From contig JAXMCQ010000005.1 of the NCBI GenBank assembly GCA_046349315.1, forward strand, positions 124,001 to 188,000: DNA of 64,000 nucleotides, in the 5' to 3' direction. Positions 16,759 through 24,718 of this stretch are shown here, in pieces. Under the pieces are notes generated by a model. That model worked only from the letters and a program-made list of their open reading frames with translations, searched no databases and was not told where the DNA came from. The position numbers were made by a program, and so were the translations under genes. Source of the DNA: JAEUMG01 sp046349315 (lineage in GTDB: Bacteria; Pseudomonadota; Alphaproteobacteria; Rhizobiales; Aestuariivirgaceae). Numbering within the stretch: the stretch's first letter is position 1; every line of letters starts with the position of its first letter.

Positions 16759-16799
16759 ATCAACGGAGTACTCCGGCGCGAACGCAGCCCGCGTCTCGT

Positions 16800-17219
16800 C
16801 TAATTCCCCGGCTGCGTATCCAGCAATTCGACATCCTTCGGCAGCTTGAGCCAGTGATGCCGGCGCGAAGCCCAGTAGACCCGTTTGGGCTTCGGGAAAT
16901 CGGGATCGGCAAAGGCGCCGACGCAAACGCCGATATCAGGACCGGTCTCACCGAATGAGAAGACCGTATTTCCGCAATCCGGGCAGAACACGTTGTCGAG
17001 CCAGCGGCCGGAATCGCCATAATGGCGCCAGACCTTGCGCTCGCCCTTGAGTGTCACCTGATCGACCGGAAAAATCGCCTGATAGCTGTAGCTGGATCCG
17101 CTCATACGCTGGCAATCTTTGCAGCTGCAAAGATAAATATCGGTCGGCTCACCATGCGTCTCCGCACTGAGCTGACCACAGCCGCAGGCTGCGAGGCGCG
17201 TCTTGGATTGTGTGCTCAT
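16800..17219 (-). CDS. GFA/CENP-V-type zinc protein
   Basis: A 139-residue glutathione-dependent formaldehyde-activating (GFA, CENP-V-like) protein. The zinc ligands are Cys12 and Cys14 (CGCG), Cys31, Cys33 and Cys36 (CSCKDC) and Cys79 and Cys82 (CPDCG), the usual seven-cysteine arrangement. Members bind two Zn ions; catalytic roles for most are unproven, and glutathione-linked detoxification is the usual assumption. It is divergent from an SRPBCC gene with a TTGAACG-AA-CGTTCAA palindrome between them. A second GFA gene lies at 21318. Confidence 0.88.
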   Translation of the reverse strand: MSTQSKTRLAACGCGQLSAETHGEPTDIYLCSCKDCQRMSGSSYSYQAIFPVDQVTLKGERKVWRHYGDSGRWLDNVFCPDCGNTVFSFGETGPDIGVCVGAFADPDFPKPKRVYWASRRHHWLKLPKDVELLDTQPGN

Positions 17220-17271
17220 TGGTGTTGTCCCATTCGACCAGAGATCTCAAGTTTGGCCTTGAATGCCCCGC

Positions 17272-17287
17272 TTGAACGAACGTTCAA
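17272..17287. promoter_or_regulatory. Palindromic operator candidate TTGAACG-AA-CGTTCAA
   Basis: A 16-bp site with perfect 7-bp arms in the 147-bp divergent region between the GFA and SRPBCC genes. The pattern is typical of TetR-family operators, but no TetR gene is adjacent, so the binder is unknown. Confidence 0.5.
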
Positions 17288-17366
17288 TTGTCGTATAAAA
17301 TCAAACGCGACGGCGAACAACTACAACTGCGGCTTGAGTCCATGGCTCTGAGCCAAGGGGTTGTTT

Positions 17367-17870
17367 ATGCGCAATGCGACGTCTTTCGCCGACCGCGAGC
17401 TGCTCATCAGCCGACATTTCGAGTTCCCCCGCGAGATCGTCTACAGGTCTTGGGTCGACTTGAATCTCGCCCTGCAGTGGTGGGGACCGCCCGAAAGTCC
17501 GGCCATTCATGCCCAGATGGACTTGCGGCCGGGCGGCGCATGGAGCGCCCGCTTCCGCGCGGCCGGTCACGGCCCTGAATGGCGAACCAGGGGAATCATG
17601 CAGGAGGTAATTCCGGCGAGCCGGCTTATCTATACCTTCTCGATGGAGGATGCCGGCGACCGCTGGCCCGACACGCTCGTTACCATGACCTTCGTTGATG
17701 AGACCGCCGCGAAGACGAGGGTAACCGCCCATCAAAGACCGTTCCGCAACCGTGAGGATCGCGATTTTTGCCGGGACGCATGGGACCTGACATTCGATCG
17801 CTTCGCCGCCTGCCTCAATGCGGCCCAAGGTGCGATGTCGACTGTCGGCGCGACGATGGCCGCCGAGTAA
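17367..17870 (+). CDS. SRPBCC-family (AHSA1/START-like) protein
   Basis: A 167-residue protein of the activator-of-Hsp90-ATPase-1-like SRPBCC family. It shows the family's N-terminal strand RELLISRHFEFPREIVYRSW, the WWGPPE motif, DLRPGGAWSARF, and a C-terminal helix (DAWDLTFDRFAACL). The ATG at 17367 has AAGGGG 6 nt upstream; a TTG two codons earlier is less likely. Members bind hydrophobic ligands and often sit next to YCII proteins, ECF sigma factors or ArsR regulators, as here. It leads the plus-strand series SRPBCC, GST, YCII, sigma factor. Its own ligand is unknown. Confidence 0.87.
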   Translation: MRNATSFADRELLISRHFEFPREIVYRSWVDLNLALQWWGPPESPAIHAQMDLRPGGAWSARFRAAGHGPEWRTRGIMQEVIPASRLIYTFSMEDAGDRWPDTLVTMTFVDETAAKTRVTAHQRPFRNREDRDFCRDAWDLTFDRFAACLNAAQGAMSTVGATMAAE

Positions 17871-17958
17871 TTCCGGGCTTGATTTTTCTGTCCAACGGCG
17901 GTTTTGCTTCGATGCCATCGGTCTCGGCCTGATCCGGAGAACAGAAGGAGCGCCCGTG

Positions 17959-18606
17959 ATGACACTCAAGCTTTATTTTCATCCGCTCTCCTCCTTCTGC
18001 CATAAGGTGCTGATCGCTCTTTACGAGAATAACACGCCCTTCGAGGCCAAGATCGTCAACTTCGCGGAAGAGGCTTCGACCGCCGAATTCAAGGCAATCT
18101 GGCCGGTCGGCAAGATCCCGGTGCTGCGCGACGAGAAAGACGATCGCACCATCCCGGAATCGAGCATCATCATCGAATATCTTGATCGCCACTATCCCGG
18201 CGCCACCCGCTTTATTCCCGACGATCCCGATCTCGCCCGCCAGACGCGGATGCGCGATCGTTTCTACGATCTCTATGTTCACGTGCCGATGCAGAAGATC
18301 GTTGGCGACAAGATCCGCCCCGAAGGCAAGCGCGATCCCCATGGTGTCGATGAGGCAAAGAAGATGCTCGACACCACACTCGCCATGGTTGACCGCGATC
18401 TATCCACCAAGACCTGGGCGATGGGCGACCGCTTTACGCTTGCCGATTGCGCCGCGGGACCACCCCTCTTCTACATCAACAAGATGATGCCGCTCGCCGC
18501 CCGCTACCCGCATGCCGATGCCTATCGGCACAGGTTGATGCAGCGGCCCTCCTATGCCCGGGCTCTCGAGGAAGCCGAGCCTTTTATGAAGTTCTTTCCC
18601 GGCTAA
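17959..18606 (+). CDS. Glutathione S-transferase
   Basis: A 215-residue cytosolic GST. The N-terminal thioredoxin-fold domain has LYFHPLSSFCHKVLIALYE, with Ser11/Ser12 at the catalytic position, VGKIPVLRDE with the cis-proline, and the glutathione-binding PESSIIIEYLD. The helical C-terminal domain contains MGDRFTLADCAAGPPL, the N-capping motif. The start is ATG 17959 or the adjoining GTG 17956, with AAGGAG 6-9 nt upstream. It would conjugate glutathione to electrophiles. Its neighbours, two GFA proteins and thioredoxin-like DUF899 proteins, support a thiol-based detoxification setting. Confidence 0.9.
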   Translation: MTLKLYFHPLSSFCHKVLIALYENNTPFEAKIVNFAEEASTAEFKAIWPVGKIPVLRDEKDDRTIPESSIIIEYLDRHYPGATRFIPDDPDLARQTRMRDRFYDLYVHVPMQKIVGDKIRPEGKRDPHGVDEAKKMLDTTLAMVDRDLSTKTWAMGDRFTLADCAAGPPLFYINKMMPLAARYPHADAYRHRLMQRPSYARALEEAEPFMKFFPG

Positions 18607-18635
18607 GCACCGCCGGCAAAAAATCTTCGCTGACG

Positions 18636-18662
18636 TGTCGATCTGAACCTGCCTCGTTCGAC
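18636..18662 (+). promoter_or_regulatory. ECF42-type promoter candidate upstream of the YCII gene
   Basis: TGTCGA (18636-18641), a 17-bp spacer, then CGAC (18659-18662), 59 bp before the YCII/DGPF start codon. As I recall the ECF42 sigma-factor literature, the target promoters before DGPF genes have TGTCGA at -35 and CG[A/T]C at -10, which is exactly this arrangement. The cognate sigma gene is the next gene downstream. Confidence 0.6.
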
Positions 18663-18721
18663 GTGAGGGTGAAGCCGGCCTCAAGGCCAGCCTCGACACG
18701 CATTATCACAGGAGAAAATCG

Positions 18722-19150
18722 ATGCGCTACATGATCATGGTCAAAGCCACAAAGGATACCGAGGCCGGCAAATTCCCGCCTGAACCCGAACTCACCAAGC
18801 TCTTCACCGCAATGGCCGTCTACCATGAGGAACTGACCAAGGCCGGCGTGCTGCTCGATGCCTCAGGCCTTCAGCCAAGCTCCAAGGGCTTCAAGGTCAA
18901 GTATTCCGGCAACAAGCGAACCATAATCGACGGACCTTTTGCGGAAGCCAAGGAATTGGTCGCCGGCTACACGCTGATCCAGGTCAAATCGCATGAAGAG
19001 GCGGTCGAATGGGCGCGCCGTTTCCCCAACCCGATCGGCGAAGGCCAGGATGCCGAGATCGAAGTGCGCCGGCTCTACGAACTGGACGATTTCGAACCAA
19101 ATCCCGGCCTCGAAAAATTCCGCGAAATGGAAGAGGCCGCCAAGAAGTAA
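18722..19150 (+). CDS. YCII-related (DGPF-domain) protein
   Basis: A 142-residue YCII-fold protein with the defining DGPFAEAKE motif at residues 70-78. It also has MRYMIMVKA at the start and GYTLIQVKSHEEAVEWARRFP, a ferredoxin-like fold pattern. Proteins of this type are the characteristic partners and targets of ECF42 sigma factors; their biochemical activity is not established. The gene is followed, after a 180-bp repeat-filled gap, by the sigma factor gene, and an ECF42-like promoter precedes it. An AGGAGAAAATCG ribosome site precedes the ATG. Confidence 0.9.
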   Translation: MRYMIMVKATKDTEAGKFPPEPELTKLFTAMAVYHEELTKAGVLLDASGLQPSSKGFKVKYSGNKRTIIDGPFAEAKELVAGYTLIQVKSHEEAVEWARRFPNPIGEGQDAEIEVRRLYELDDFEPNPGLEKFREMEEAAKK

Positions 19151-19309
19151 CTATCGTCTTCTCCCGCTTGCGGGAGAAGAAGGGCCCCTTGTCGCGAAAG
19201 CGACTTGGGGAGATGAGGGGTGGTACTATTCCGCCCCCTCACCTATCCCGTTGCTTCGCAACGGGCCCCTTTCCTCTCCCGCAGGCGGGAGAGGACTTGC
19301 CTCGGACGA
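19151..19309. repeat. Multi-hairpin repeat between YCII and sigma genes
   Basis: A compact set of nested inverted repeats: TTCTCCCGCTTGCGGGAGAA, GTCGCGAAAGCGAC, CCCGTTGCTTCGCAACGGG and CTCTCCCGCAGGCGGGAGAG. It belongs to the same CTCCC-type family as 11026 and 54319. It may attenuate transcription between the two genes. Confidence 0.6.
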
Positions 19310-19334
19310 TGCCGCCCGTTTAGACGGGCGGCAT
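19309..19334 (+). promoter_or_regulatory. Hairpin occluding the sigma-factor start codon
   Basis: A perfect 11-bp stem ATGCCGCCCGT / ACGGGCGGCAT with a 4-nt loop TTAG. The 3' arm contains the only ribosome-site-like GGGCGG and the first two bases of the start codon (19333-19335). Such a structure would hold initiation off until it is melted; the effect is inferred. Confidence 0.5.
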
Positions 19335-20580
19335 GGCGCAAGCGGAAACCCATCGCGCAATCGAAGCGGTCTGGCGCATCGAGCAGGCAAGGCTCATTGC
19401 CGGCTTGACGCGACTCACCCGCGATGTCGGCCTGGCGGAAGAACTGGCGCAGGATGCGTTGGTTGCAGCACTCGAACGCTGGCCGGAAGAGGGACTGCCG
19501 GGCCGGCCCGGCGCCTGGCTGATGGCCACCGCCAAGCATCGCGCTTTCGATCGCCTGCGCAGGCAAAGCCTGCATCAGCGCAAGCAGGACGCCATCGCCT
19601 ATGACATCGAAACGGCGAAGGACGATGCCGACATCGACGCTGCGATCGACGACGATATCGGCGATGATCTCCTCAGCCTGATCTTCATCGCCTCGCACCC
19701 GATCCTATCGGTCGAAGCGCGTCTCGCACTCACCTTGCGGCTACTCGGTGGCCTGACCACGCAGGAGATCGCCCGCGCCTTCCTCACCGCCGAGACCACC
19801 ATCGCCCAGCGCATCGTCCGCGCCAAACGCACCCTGACCGAGGCGCATATCCCCTTCGAAGTACCGCGTGGCGCCGAACGCGAAGCGCGACTCGCTTCGG
19901 TCTTGCAGGTTCTCTACCTCATCTTCAACGAAGGCTACGCCGCGACCGTCGGCGATGACTGGATGCGCCCGCAATTATGCGACGAGGCGATCCGCCTCGC
20001 ACGCATCCTTGCCGGCCTCGTTCCCGACGAACCGGAAGTGCATGGCCTCCTCGCCTTGATGGAGATTCAGGCTTCGCGCTTTGCCGCCCGCACGGCCCCT
20101 GATGGAACGCCGATCCTGCTTCTCGACCAGAACCGCGCCCGCTGGGACCGGTTGCTGGTCCGCCGTGGCCTTGCCGCATTGGCGCGTGCGGAAGCACTGG
20201 TCGACCGTCCCGGCCCTTACGTCCTGCAAGCAGCGATTGCCGCCTGCCATGCCCGCGCCGCGACTGCCGATGCAACCGACTGGACATTGATTGCGAAACT
20301 CTACGGCGTGCTCGGCGAGCTAACGCCATCTCCGGTGATCGAGCTCAACCGCGCCGTTGCCGTCTCCTTCGCCGAAGGCCCCGCCGCAGGTCTCGCCATT
20401 CTCGACGGACTTTCGGAAGAACCGCAGCTCAAATCCTATCATTTGCTGCCGAGCGTGCGCGGCGATCTCCTCTTGAAACTCGGCCGCCATGACGAAGCGC
20501 GCAGTCAGTTCACGCGCGCCGCGTCGCTCGCAACGAATTCGCGCGAACGCGATCTCTTGCTCGCCCGCGCTAGGAGCTGA
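19333..20580 (+). CDS. ECF42-type RNA polymerase sigma factor with C-terminal extension
   Basis: A 415-residue sigma-70 family protein, far longer than a plain ECF factor. Region 2 is at about residues 10-80 (AVWRIEQARLIAGLTRLTRDVGLAEELAQDALVAAL, then ATAKHRAFDRLRR). Region 4 is at about 120-175 (LTTQEIARAFLTAETTIAQRIVRAKRTL). A roughly 220-residue C-terminal extension, DUF6596/TPR-like (VLYLIFNEGY, VIELNRAVAVSFAEGP), follows. This is the ECF42 architecture, normally linked to YCII/DGPF genes as here. No anti-sigma gene is adjacent; in this group the extension is thought to take that role. The start codon lies in a strong hairpin. Confidence 0.9.
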   Translation: MAQAETHRAIEAVWRIEQARLIAGLTRLTRDVGLAEELAQDALVAALERWPEEGLPGRPGAWLMATAKHRAFDRLRRQSLHQRKQDAIAYDIETAKDDADIDAAIDDDIGDDLLSLIFIASHPILSVEARLALTLRLLGGLTTQEIARAFLTAETTIAQRIVRAKRTLTEAHIPFEVPRGAEREARLASVLQVLYLIFNEGYAATVGDDWMRPQLCDEAIRLARILAGLVPDEPEVHGLLALMEIQASRFAARTAPDGTPILLLDQNRARWDRLLVRRGLAALARAEALVDRPGPYVLQAAIAACHARAATADATDWTLIAKLYGVLGELTPSPVIELNRAVAVSFAEGPAAGLAILDGLSEEPQLKSYHLLPSVRGDLLLKLGRHDEARSQFTRAASLATNSRERDLLLARARS

Positions 20581-20589
20581 CTAGCGTAA

Positions 20590-21297
20590 CTAGTTCTCAT
20601 ATTTGTCGCGATATCGGACCCAGGCCATCGGCGAAGATAGCCCATCTTCGTCGCGCCCCTTCGGCACGAGGTCGAGATACTGATAGGCGGGATTGAGCAT
20701 GTCGAGACCGCGCGCATAGCAGGAATAGCTGTGAAAGATGTTTCCTGCCGCGTCTTTGTAGAAGACGCTGATGCCCGGCAGATCGCGCATCTTCATGCGG
20801 CTCGGCGCGTAATTATAGGTGATGCGCCCGCCCTCGGCGTCATCCTTGCTGAAAGACACACCGTAGTCATAATTGAAGTCGCCCTCGCCGGATGAATACC
20901 AGGGAAAGGTCCAGCCGAGCCGTCGCGCGAAGCCGGAAAGCTTCTCGACCGGCGCGCGCGAAATGGCCACCAGCGCCACATCGCGGGCCGCAAGATGCGG
21001 GCGGATGTTATTGAAGCCATCTGCCCAGAAGGAGCAGCTCTTGCAGGGCTGCTCGGCCTCGGGCGAAAACATGAAATGATAGACGATTAGCTGGCTCTTG
21101 CCGTCAAAGATATCGGCGAATGTGACGCGCCCATTGGGTCCCAAGAATTCGTAAGTCTTTTGCACTCTTTCCCAGGGCAGATCGCGTCGCAGCGCCGCGA
21201 GTTCGTCGCGCAGAGCGGTGAATTGCTTCTCCTTGGCGAGAAGCTCTCGCCGGCTTTGGATCCACTCATCGTGTGAAACGACAGGGTGATGCGTCAC
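20590..21297 (-). CDS. DUF899 thioredoxin-like protein (copy 1)
   Basis: A 235-residue DUF899 protein. The GTG at 21297 (VTHHPVVSHDEW) is chosen because CGGAG lies about 7 nt upstream and translation further upstream would overlap the GFA gene. The thioredoxin-like site is CKSC (Cys85, Cys88) within PCKSCSFWADGFNNI, and the characteristic WTFPWYSS, FNYDYGVSF and PGISVFYKD segments follow. It is probably a cytoplasmic thiol-disulfide or peroxide-related protein; no activity is established. It is the last gene of the ArsR-DUF899-GFA-DUF899 operon, 20 bp after the GFA stop. Confidence 0.85.
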   Translation of the reverse strand: MTHHPVVSHDEWIQSRRELLAKEKQFTALRDELAALRRDLPWERVQKTYEFLGPNGRVTFADIFDGKSQLIVYHFMFSPEAEQPCKSCSFWADGFNNIRPHLAARDVALVAISRAPVEKLSGFARRLGWTFPWYSSGEGDFNYDYGVSFSKDDAEGGRITYNYAPSRMKMRDLPGISVFYKDAAGNIFHSYSCYARGLDMLNPAYQYLDLVPKGRDEDGLSSPMAWVRYRDKYEN

Positions 21298-21317
21298 GGT
21301 GAAACTCCGTAGAAGGG

Positions 21318-21731
21318 CTAGCCCATGGGTGGCATTTGCGGGAACTTCTGCAACGCCGGATCGATCCGGTCCCACGCCAGCGCGCGCGAGGCATAGGCGA
21401 CGAGCTGCGGCGAGAATTTCTGAGGCTCGTCAAGAGACCCCACCATGATGCCGATCATCTCGGGAACACCGGATGAAAGGCCGACGACAGGCGAACCGCA
21501 TTCGCTGCAGAAGCCGCGTGTCGACATATTGCCGCTATCCGCCTTGGTGGCATGATACTTCACCGGGCCGGTCAGACTGACCGACGCTTTCGGAAAGACG
21601 GCGAATGACGTATGACCGCCGCCGCTGCGTTTTTGGCAATCGCGGCACTGGCATTGCAGGCCGACGATCGGGTCGGTCTCGATTTCGTAATGCACCTGCC
21701 CGCACAGGCAGCCGCCTGAATAGTTCGACAT
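21318..21731 (-). CDS. GFA-family zinc protein (copy 2)
   Basis: A 137-residue GFA/CENP-V protein starting at the ATG at 21731, with GGAGG about 7 nt upstream. Zinc ligands are Cys8/Cys10 (CLCG), Cys27/Cys29/Cys32 (CQCRDC) and Cys75/Cys78 (CSECG). It is clearly homologous in plan to the GFA protein at 16800 but too divergent for a recent duplicate. It is embedded between two DUF899 genes and probably shares their regulation by the ArsR protein. Confidence 0.87.
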   Translation of the reverse strand: MSNYSGGCLCGQVHYEIETDPIVGLQCQCRDCQKRSGGGHTSFAVFPKASVSLTGPVKYHATKADSGNMSTRGFCSECGSPVVGLSSGVPEMIGIMVGSLDEPQKFSPQLVAYASRALAWDRIDPALQKFPQMPPMG

Positions 21732-21756
21732 CTTCAAACCTCCATGAATTGAACGG

Positions 21757-22326
21757 TTAATACTTGTATTTCGGATCCCAATTGCCGGCACCGCCGGGCA
21801 GGAGATCGAAGATCGGCCAGACGATGCAGAAATCATCGCCGGGGCTGAACGGCTCATCCGCGACGCGGATGATCTTGCCGTTCTTGTGCGTGAAGATGGA
21901 GATGCCGGGCATCGGCCCGCCACCTTCCTCATAGCCGCAGTCCTTGGCAAAGCTCGTGCCCTTGGTTGATACCATCGGGAAGCGCCAGCCGCGGCTGTCG
22001 GCGAATTTCTTCTGTGTTTGCGGCGTGTCCGGCGTCGAGACGACGAAGGCCGCCTTGTCGGCAAGATGGCCATAGACGCCGTTGAAACCATCCGCCCACA
22101 AGGTGCAGTGCGCGCACGTCGTGCCCATATTGTGGATGACGATCAAATTGTCCTTGCCGCCGAAGAGCTCCGAGAGCTTCACGCTCCCGCCCCCTGACCG
22201 CTGCATCGTGTAGTCGGCGAATTCGACCGGCTCGACCTTGGCGCGTGCCGCTTTCATTTCCTTGCGGAGTTTGGCGATCTCCCGGCGCATGCCGGCGATT
22301 TTCTGCGCGGTGTCCTGATACTGCAT
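21757..22326 (-). CDS. DUF899 thioredoxin-like protein (copy 2)
   Basis: A 189-residue DUF899 protein from the ATG at 22326 (MQYQDTAQKIAGMRREI). It has a thioredoxin-type CAHC (Cys71, Cys74) in GTTCAHCTLWADGFNGV, plus RGWRFPMVSTKG and PGISIFTHKNGKI. It lacks the longer N-terminal region of the first copy and is about 45 residues shorter. The ArsR stop (22328) lies one base before its start, so the two are translationally coupled. Its substrate is unknown; a redox function fits the cysteine pair. Confidence 0.85.
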   Translation of the reverse strand: MQYQDTAQKIAGMRREIAKLRKEMKAARAKVEPVEFADYTMQRSGGGSVKLSELFGGKDNLIVIHNMGTTCAHCTLWADGFNGVYGHLADKAAFVVSTPDTPQTQKKFADSRGWRFPMVSTKGTSFAKDCGYEEGGGPMPGISIFTHKNGKIIRVADEPFSPGDDFCIVWPIFDLLPGGAGNWDPKYKY

Positions 22327-22327
22327 A

Positions 22328-22729
22328 TCATTGACCTCCTGACTCCTGGCCGTCCGGCTGGCGCGCCAATTCGTCGAGATAAAGCGCCAATGTGTCGAAC
22401 TGGCCTTGCCAGTATCTGCTGTAGCGGTTGAGCCAAAGGGCGGCGCCGAAGATCGGTCCGGCATCGAGGCGGCAGCGGCTGATCCGCCCCGAACGCTGCT
22501 GAGTGACGAGCCCTGCCCTGACCAGCACCTGGATGTGCTTCGAGACTGCCTGCAGGGAAATGTCGAAGGGCTCGGCAATCTCGGAGACGAGCAAATCCTT
22601 GCCGTCGAGCTGCTCGAGGATGGCCCGGCGAACAGGGTCTGACAGAGCCGAAAACACCAGATCGAGCCGCTCGCTTTCGAGGTCGGTCGCGTCATCCACG
22701 AGTTTCAGTGCCGGCTTTGCCATGATCAT
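22328..22729 (-). CDS. ArsR-family transcriptional regulator
   Basis: A 133-residue winged-helix ArsR/SmtB repressor. The HTH core is about residues 23-85: LVFSALSDPVRRAILEQLDGKD, then VSEIAEPFDISLQAVSKHIQVLVRAGLV. No cysteine metal-binding box is present, so it belongs to the metal-independent group common beside SRPBCC and DUF899 genes. The start is ATG 22729; ATG 22723 and TTG 22730-22732 are alternatives, and none has a clear ribosome site. Two tandem TCAA-N8-TTGA palindromes cover the start, so it is very likely autoregulated. It leads the DUF899-GFA-DUF899 operon. Confidence 0.88.
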   Translation of the reverse strand: MIMAKPALKLVDDATDLESERLDLVFSALSDPVRRAILEQLDGKDLLVSEIAEPFDISLQAVSKHIQVLVRAGLVTQQRSGRISRCRLDAGPIFGAALWLNRYSRYWQGQFDTLALYLDELARQPDGQESGGQ

Positions 22730-22763
22730 CAACCTATCAGTTGATAATCAACCATATGATTGA
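22729..22763. promoter_or_regulatory. Tandem ArsR operators (two TCAA-N8-TTGA palindromes)
   Basis: TCAACCTATCAGTTGA (22729-22744) and TCAACCATATGATTGA (22748-22763) are two 16-bp palindromes whose centres are 19 bp apart. The first covers the ArsR start codon. This matches dimeric ArsR binding and autorepression. Confidence 0.65.
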
Positions 22764-22843
22764 GTGTTAGTCAAGCGCGGTGTTCATGGTTCTCTCGCCC
22801 GCTTCACCTATACTGGGCTGAGCCCAACCATCCGGACCGCGAA

Positions 22844-24634
22844 ATGGCCCTCAAAACCTGGTTTGAATCCGCCCCCCACCTTGTCGACGTCGCCTCGGGC
22901 CGAAGCCCGGCTGATATGGTCATCCGCAATGGCCGCTGGGTGAATGTGCAGTCGGGTGAGATCATCCCTGAGACATCGCTCGCCATTGCCCACGGCCGCT
23001 TCGCCTATTGCGGCCCGGATGCGAGCCACTGCATCGGCCCTGAGACCGAAATCATCGAGGCGGAAGGCCGCTATCTCGTCCCCGGCCTTTGCGACGGGCA
23101 CATGCATGTCGAAAGCGGCATGGTAACGGTGACCGAATTCGCCCGCGCCGTGATCCCGCACGGCACGACATCGATGTTTATCGATCCGCATGAAATCGGC
23201 AACGTTCTGGGCCTGCGCGGCGTCCGGCTGATGCATGATGAGGCGATGACCCTGCCGGTCAGTGTCTTCGTCCAGGTGCCAAGCTGCGTGCCGAGTGCCC
23301 CGGGTCTCGAAACGGCAGGTGCCGAGATCGGCCCCGAGGATGTGCGCGAGGCGATGACCTGGCCCAATATCATCGGGCTTGGCGAGGTTATGAATTTTCC
23401 GGGAGTCATTTCCAACGACGCAAAAATGGTCGGCGAGATTGCCGCGACCCTCGCCCGCGGCAAAACCGTCGGCGGCCATTACGCTTCCTTCGACCTCGGC
23501 AAGGCATTCCACGCCTATGCCGCGGCCGGCCCCGCCGATGATCATGAAGGCACCCGTGTTGAGGATGCGGTGGCGCGCGTCAGACAGGGCATGCGCGCCA
23601 TGCTGCGCCTGGGCTCGGCCTGGTTCGACGTCGCCTCGCAGATCAAGGCGGTGACCGAACGCGGGCTCGATCCCCGTAATTTCATTCTATGTACGGATGA
23701 CTGCTTTGCGGCGACCATCGTCTATGAGGGTCACGTAAACCGCGCGGTGAAGCTTGCCATCGCGCAGGGCCTCAAGCCCGTCACCGCCATCCAGATGGCG
23801 ACCATCAATCCCGCCCAGCATTTCGGCCTCGACCGCGAATTGGGCTCGATCGCCCCGGGACGCCGCGCCGATGTCATCATCACCAGCGACCTGCCCGGCC
23901 TGCCGATGGACATCGTGGTCGGCCAGGGCCGCGTTTTGGCGCGCGACGGCAAGCTCGTCGCCGACATCCCCGCCTACGCCTATCCCGCTTTCGCGCGCAA
24001 TACCGTCAAACTGAAGGGCGCCGTGACCGGGGCTGATTTCGATATCAAGACGCCGTCCAACGCGCCGGAAGTCCGCGTCCGGGTGATCGGCGTCATCGAA
24101 AACCAGGCGCCGACCCGCGCCCTTGAGCGCACGCTCGAAGCCCGTGACGGCCTGGTTGGCATGGATCGTGCCAATGACATCTGCCAGATCGCGCTGATCG
24201 AGCGGCATAAGGGTACCGGCAAGGTCGTCAATGCCTTCGTCTCGGGCTTTGGTTATGACAAGTCCTGCGCCATTGCCTCGACGGTTGCCCATGACTGCCA
24301 CCACATGCTGGTGGTCGGAACCTCAAAATCCGACATGGCCCAGGCCGCCAATCGCCTTGCCGAAGTCGGCGGCGGCATCGTCGTCATCTCGGACGGCAAG
24401 GAATTGGCACTGGTAGAGTTACCGATTGCCGGCCTCATGTCGGACGAGCGGGCCGAAATCGTCGCCGCCAAGGCGAAGAAGATGGCCGAGGCCATGCAGG
24501 CCTGCGGCTGTCGCCTCAATAATGCGATCATGCAGCATTCCCTTCTCGCTTTGGCGGTTATTCCGGAATTGCGGATCACCGATATGGGCCTTGCCGACGT
24601 GACCAACTTCAAACTGACCGAACTGTTCGTCTGA
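22844..24634 (+). CDS. ade: Adenine deaminase
   Basis: A 596-residue adenine deaminase of the amidohydrolase superfamily, from the ATG at 22844. The first metal site is DGHMHVES (His86, His88, Glu90). FIDPHEIGNVLG, GLGEVMNFPGV, GGHYASFDLG and LCTDDCFAATIV supply the remaining family signatures. The C-terminal domain (RDGLVGMDRANDICQIALIERHKGTG, GIVVISDGKELA) is the second half typical of Ade. It converts adenine to hypoxanthine and ammonia for purine salvage or nitrogen use. It is an isolated plus-strand gene, divergent from the ArsR operon. Confidence 0.93.
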   Translation: MALKTWFESAPHLVDVASGRSPADMVIRNGRWVNVQSGEIIPETSLAIAHGRFAYCGPDASHCIGPETEIIEAEGRYLVPGLCDGHMHVESGMVTVTEFARAVIPHGTTSMFIDPHEIGNVLGLRGVRLMHDEAMTLPVSVFVQVPSCVPSAPGLETAGAEIGPEDVREAMTWPNIIGLGEVMNFPGVISNDAKMVGEIAATLARGKTVGGHYASFDLGKAFHAYAAAGPADDHEGTRVEDAVARVRQGMRAMLRLGSAWFDVASQIKAVTERGLDPRNFILCTDDCFAATIVYEGHVNRAVKLAIAQGLKPVTAIQMATINPAQHFGLDRELGSIAPGRRADVIITSDLPGLPMDIVVGQGRVLARDGKLVADIPAYAYPAFARNTVKLKGAVTGADFDIKTPSNAPEVRVRVIGVIENQAPTRALERTLEARDGLVGMDRANDICQIALIERHKGTGKVVNAFVSGFGYDKSCAIASTVAHDCHHMLVVGTSKSDMAQAANRLAEVGGGIVVISDGKELALVELPIAGLMSDERAEIVAAKAKKMAEAMQACGCRLNNAIMQHSLLALAVIPELRITDMGLADVTNFKLTELFV

Positions 24635-24718
24635 ACGGACGTTAAGCGACCCCCTTGATTGCCCACACGTAGAGGTTACGGTAGCGCGTTCTGTGTGTTT
24701 AGTTCCGGGAGGCGACAT

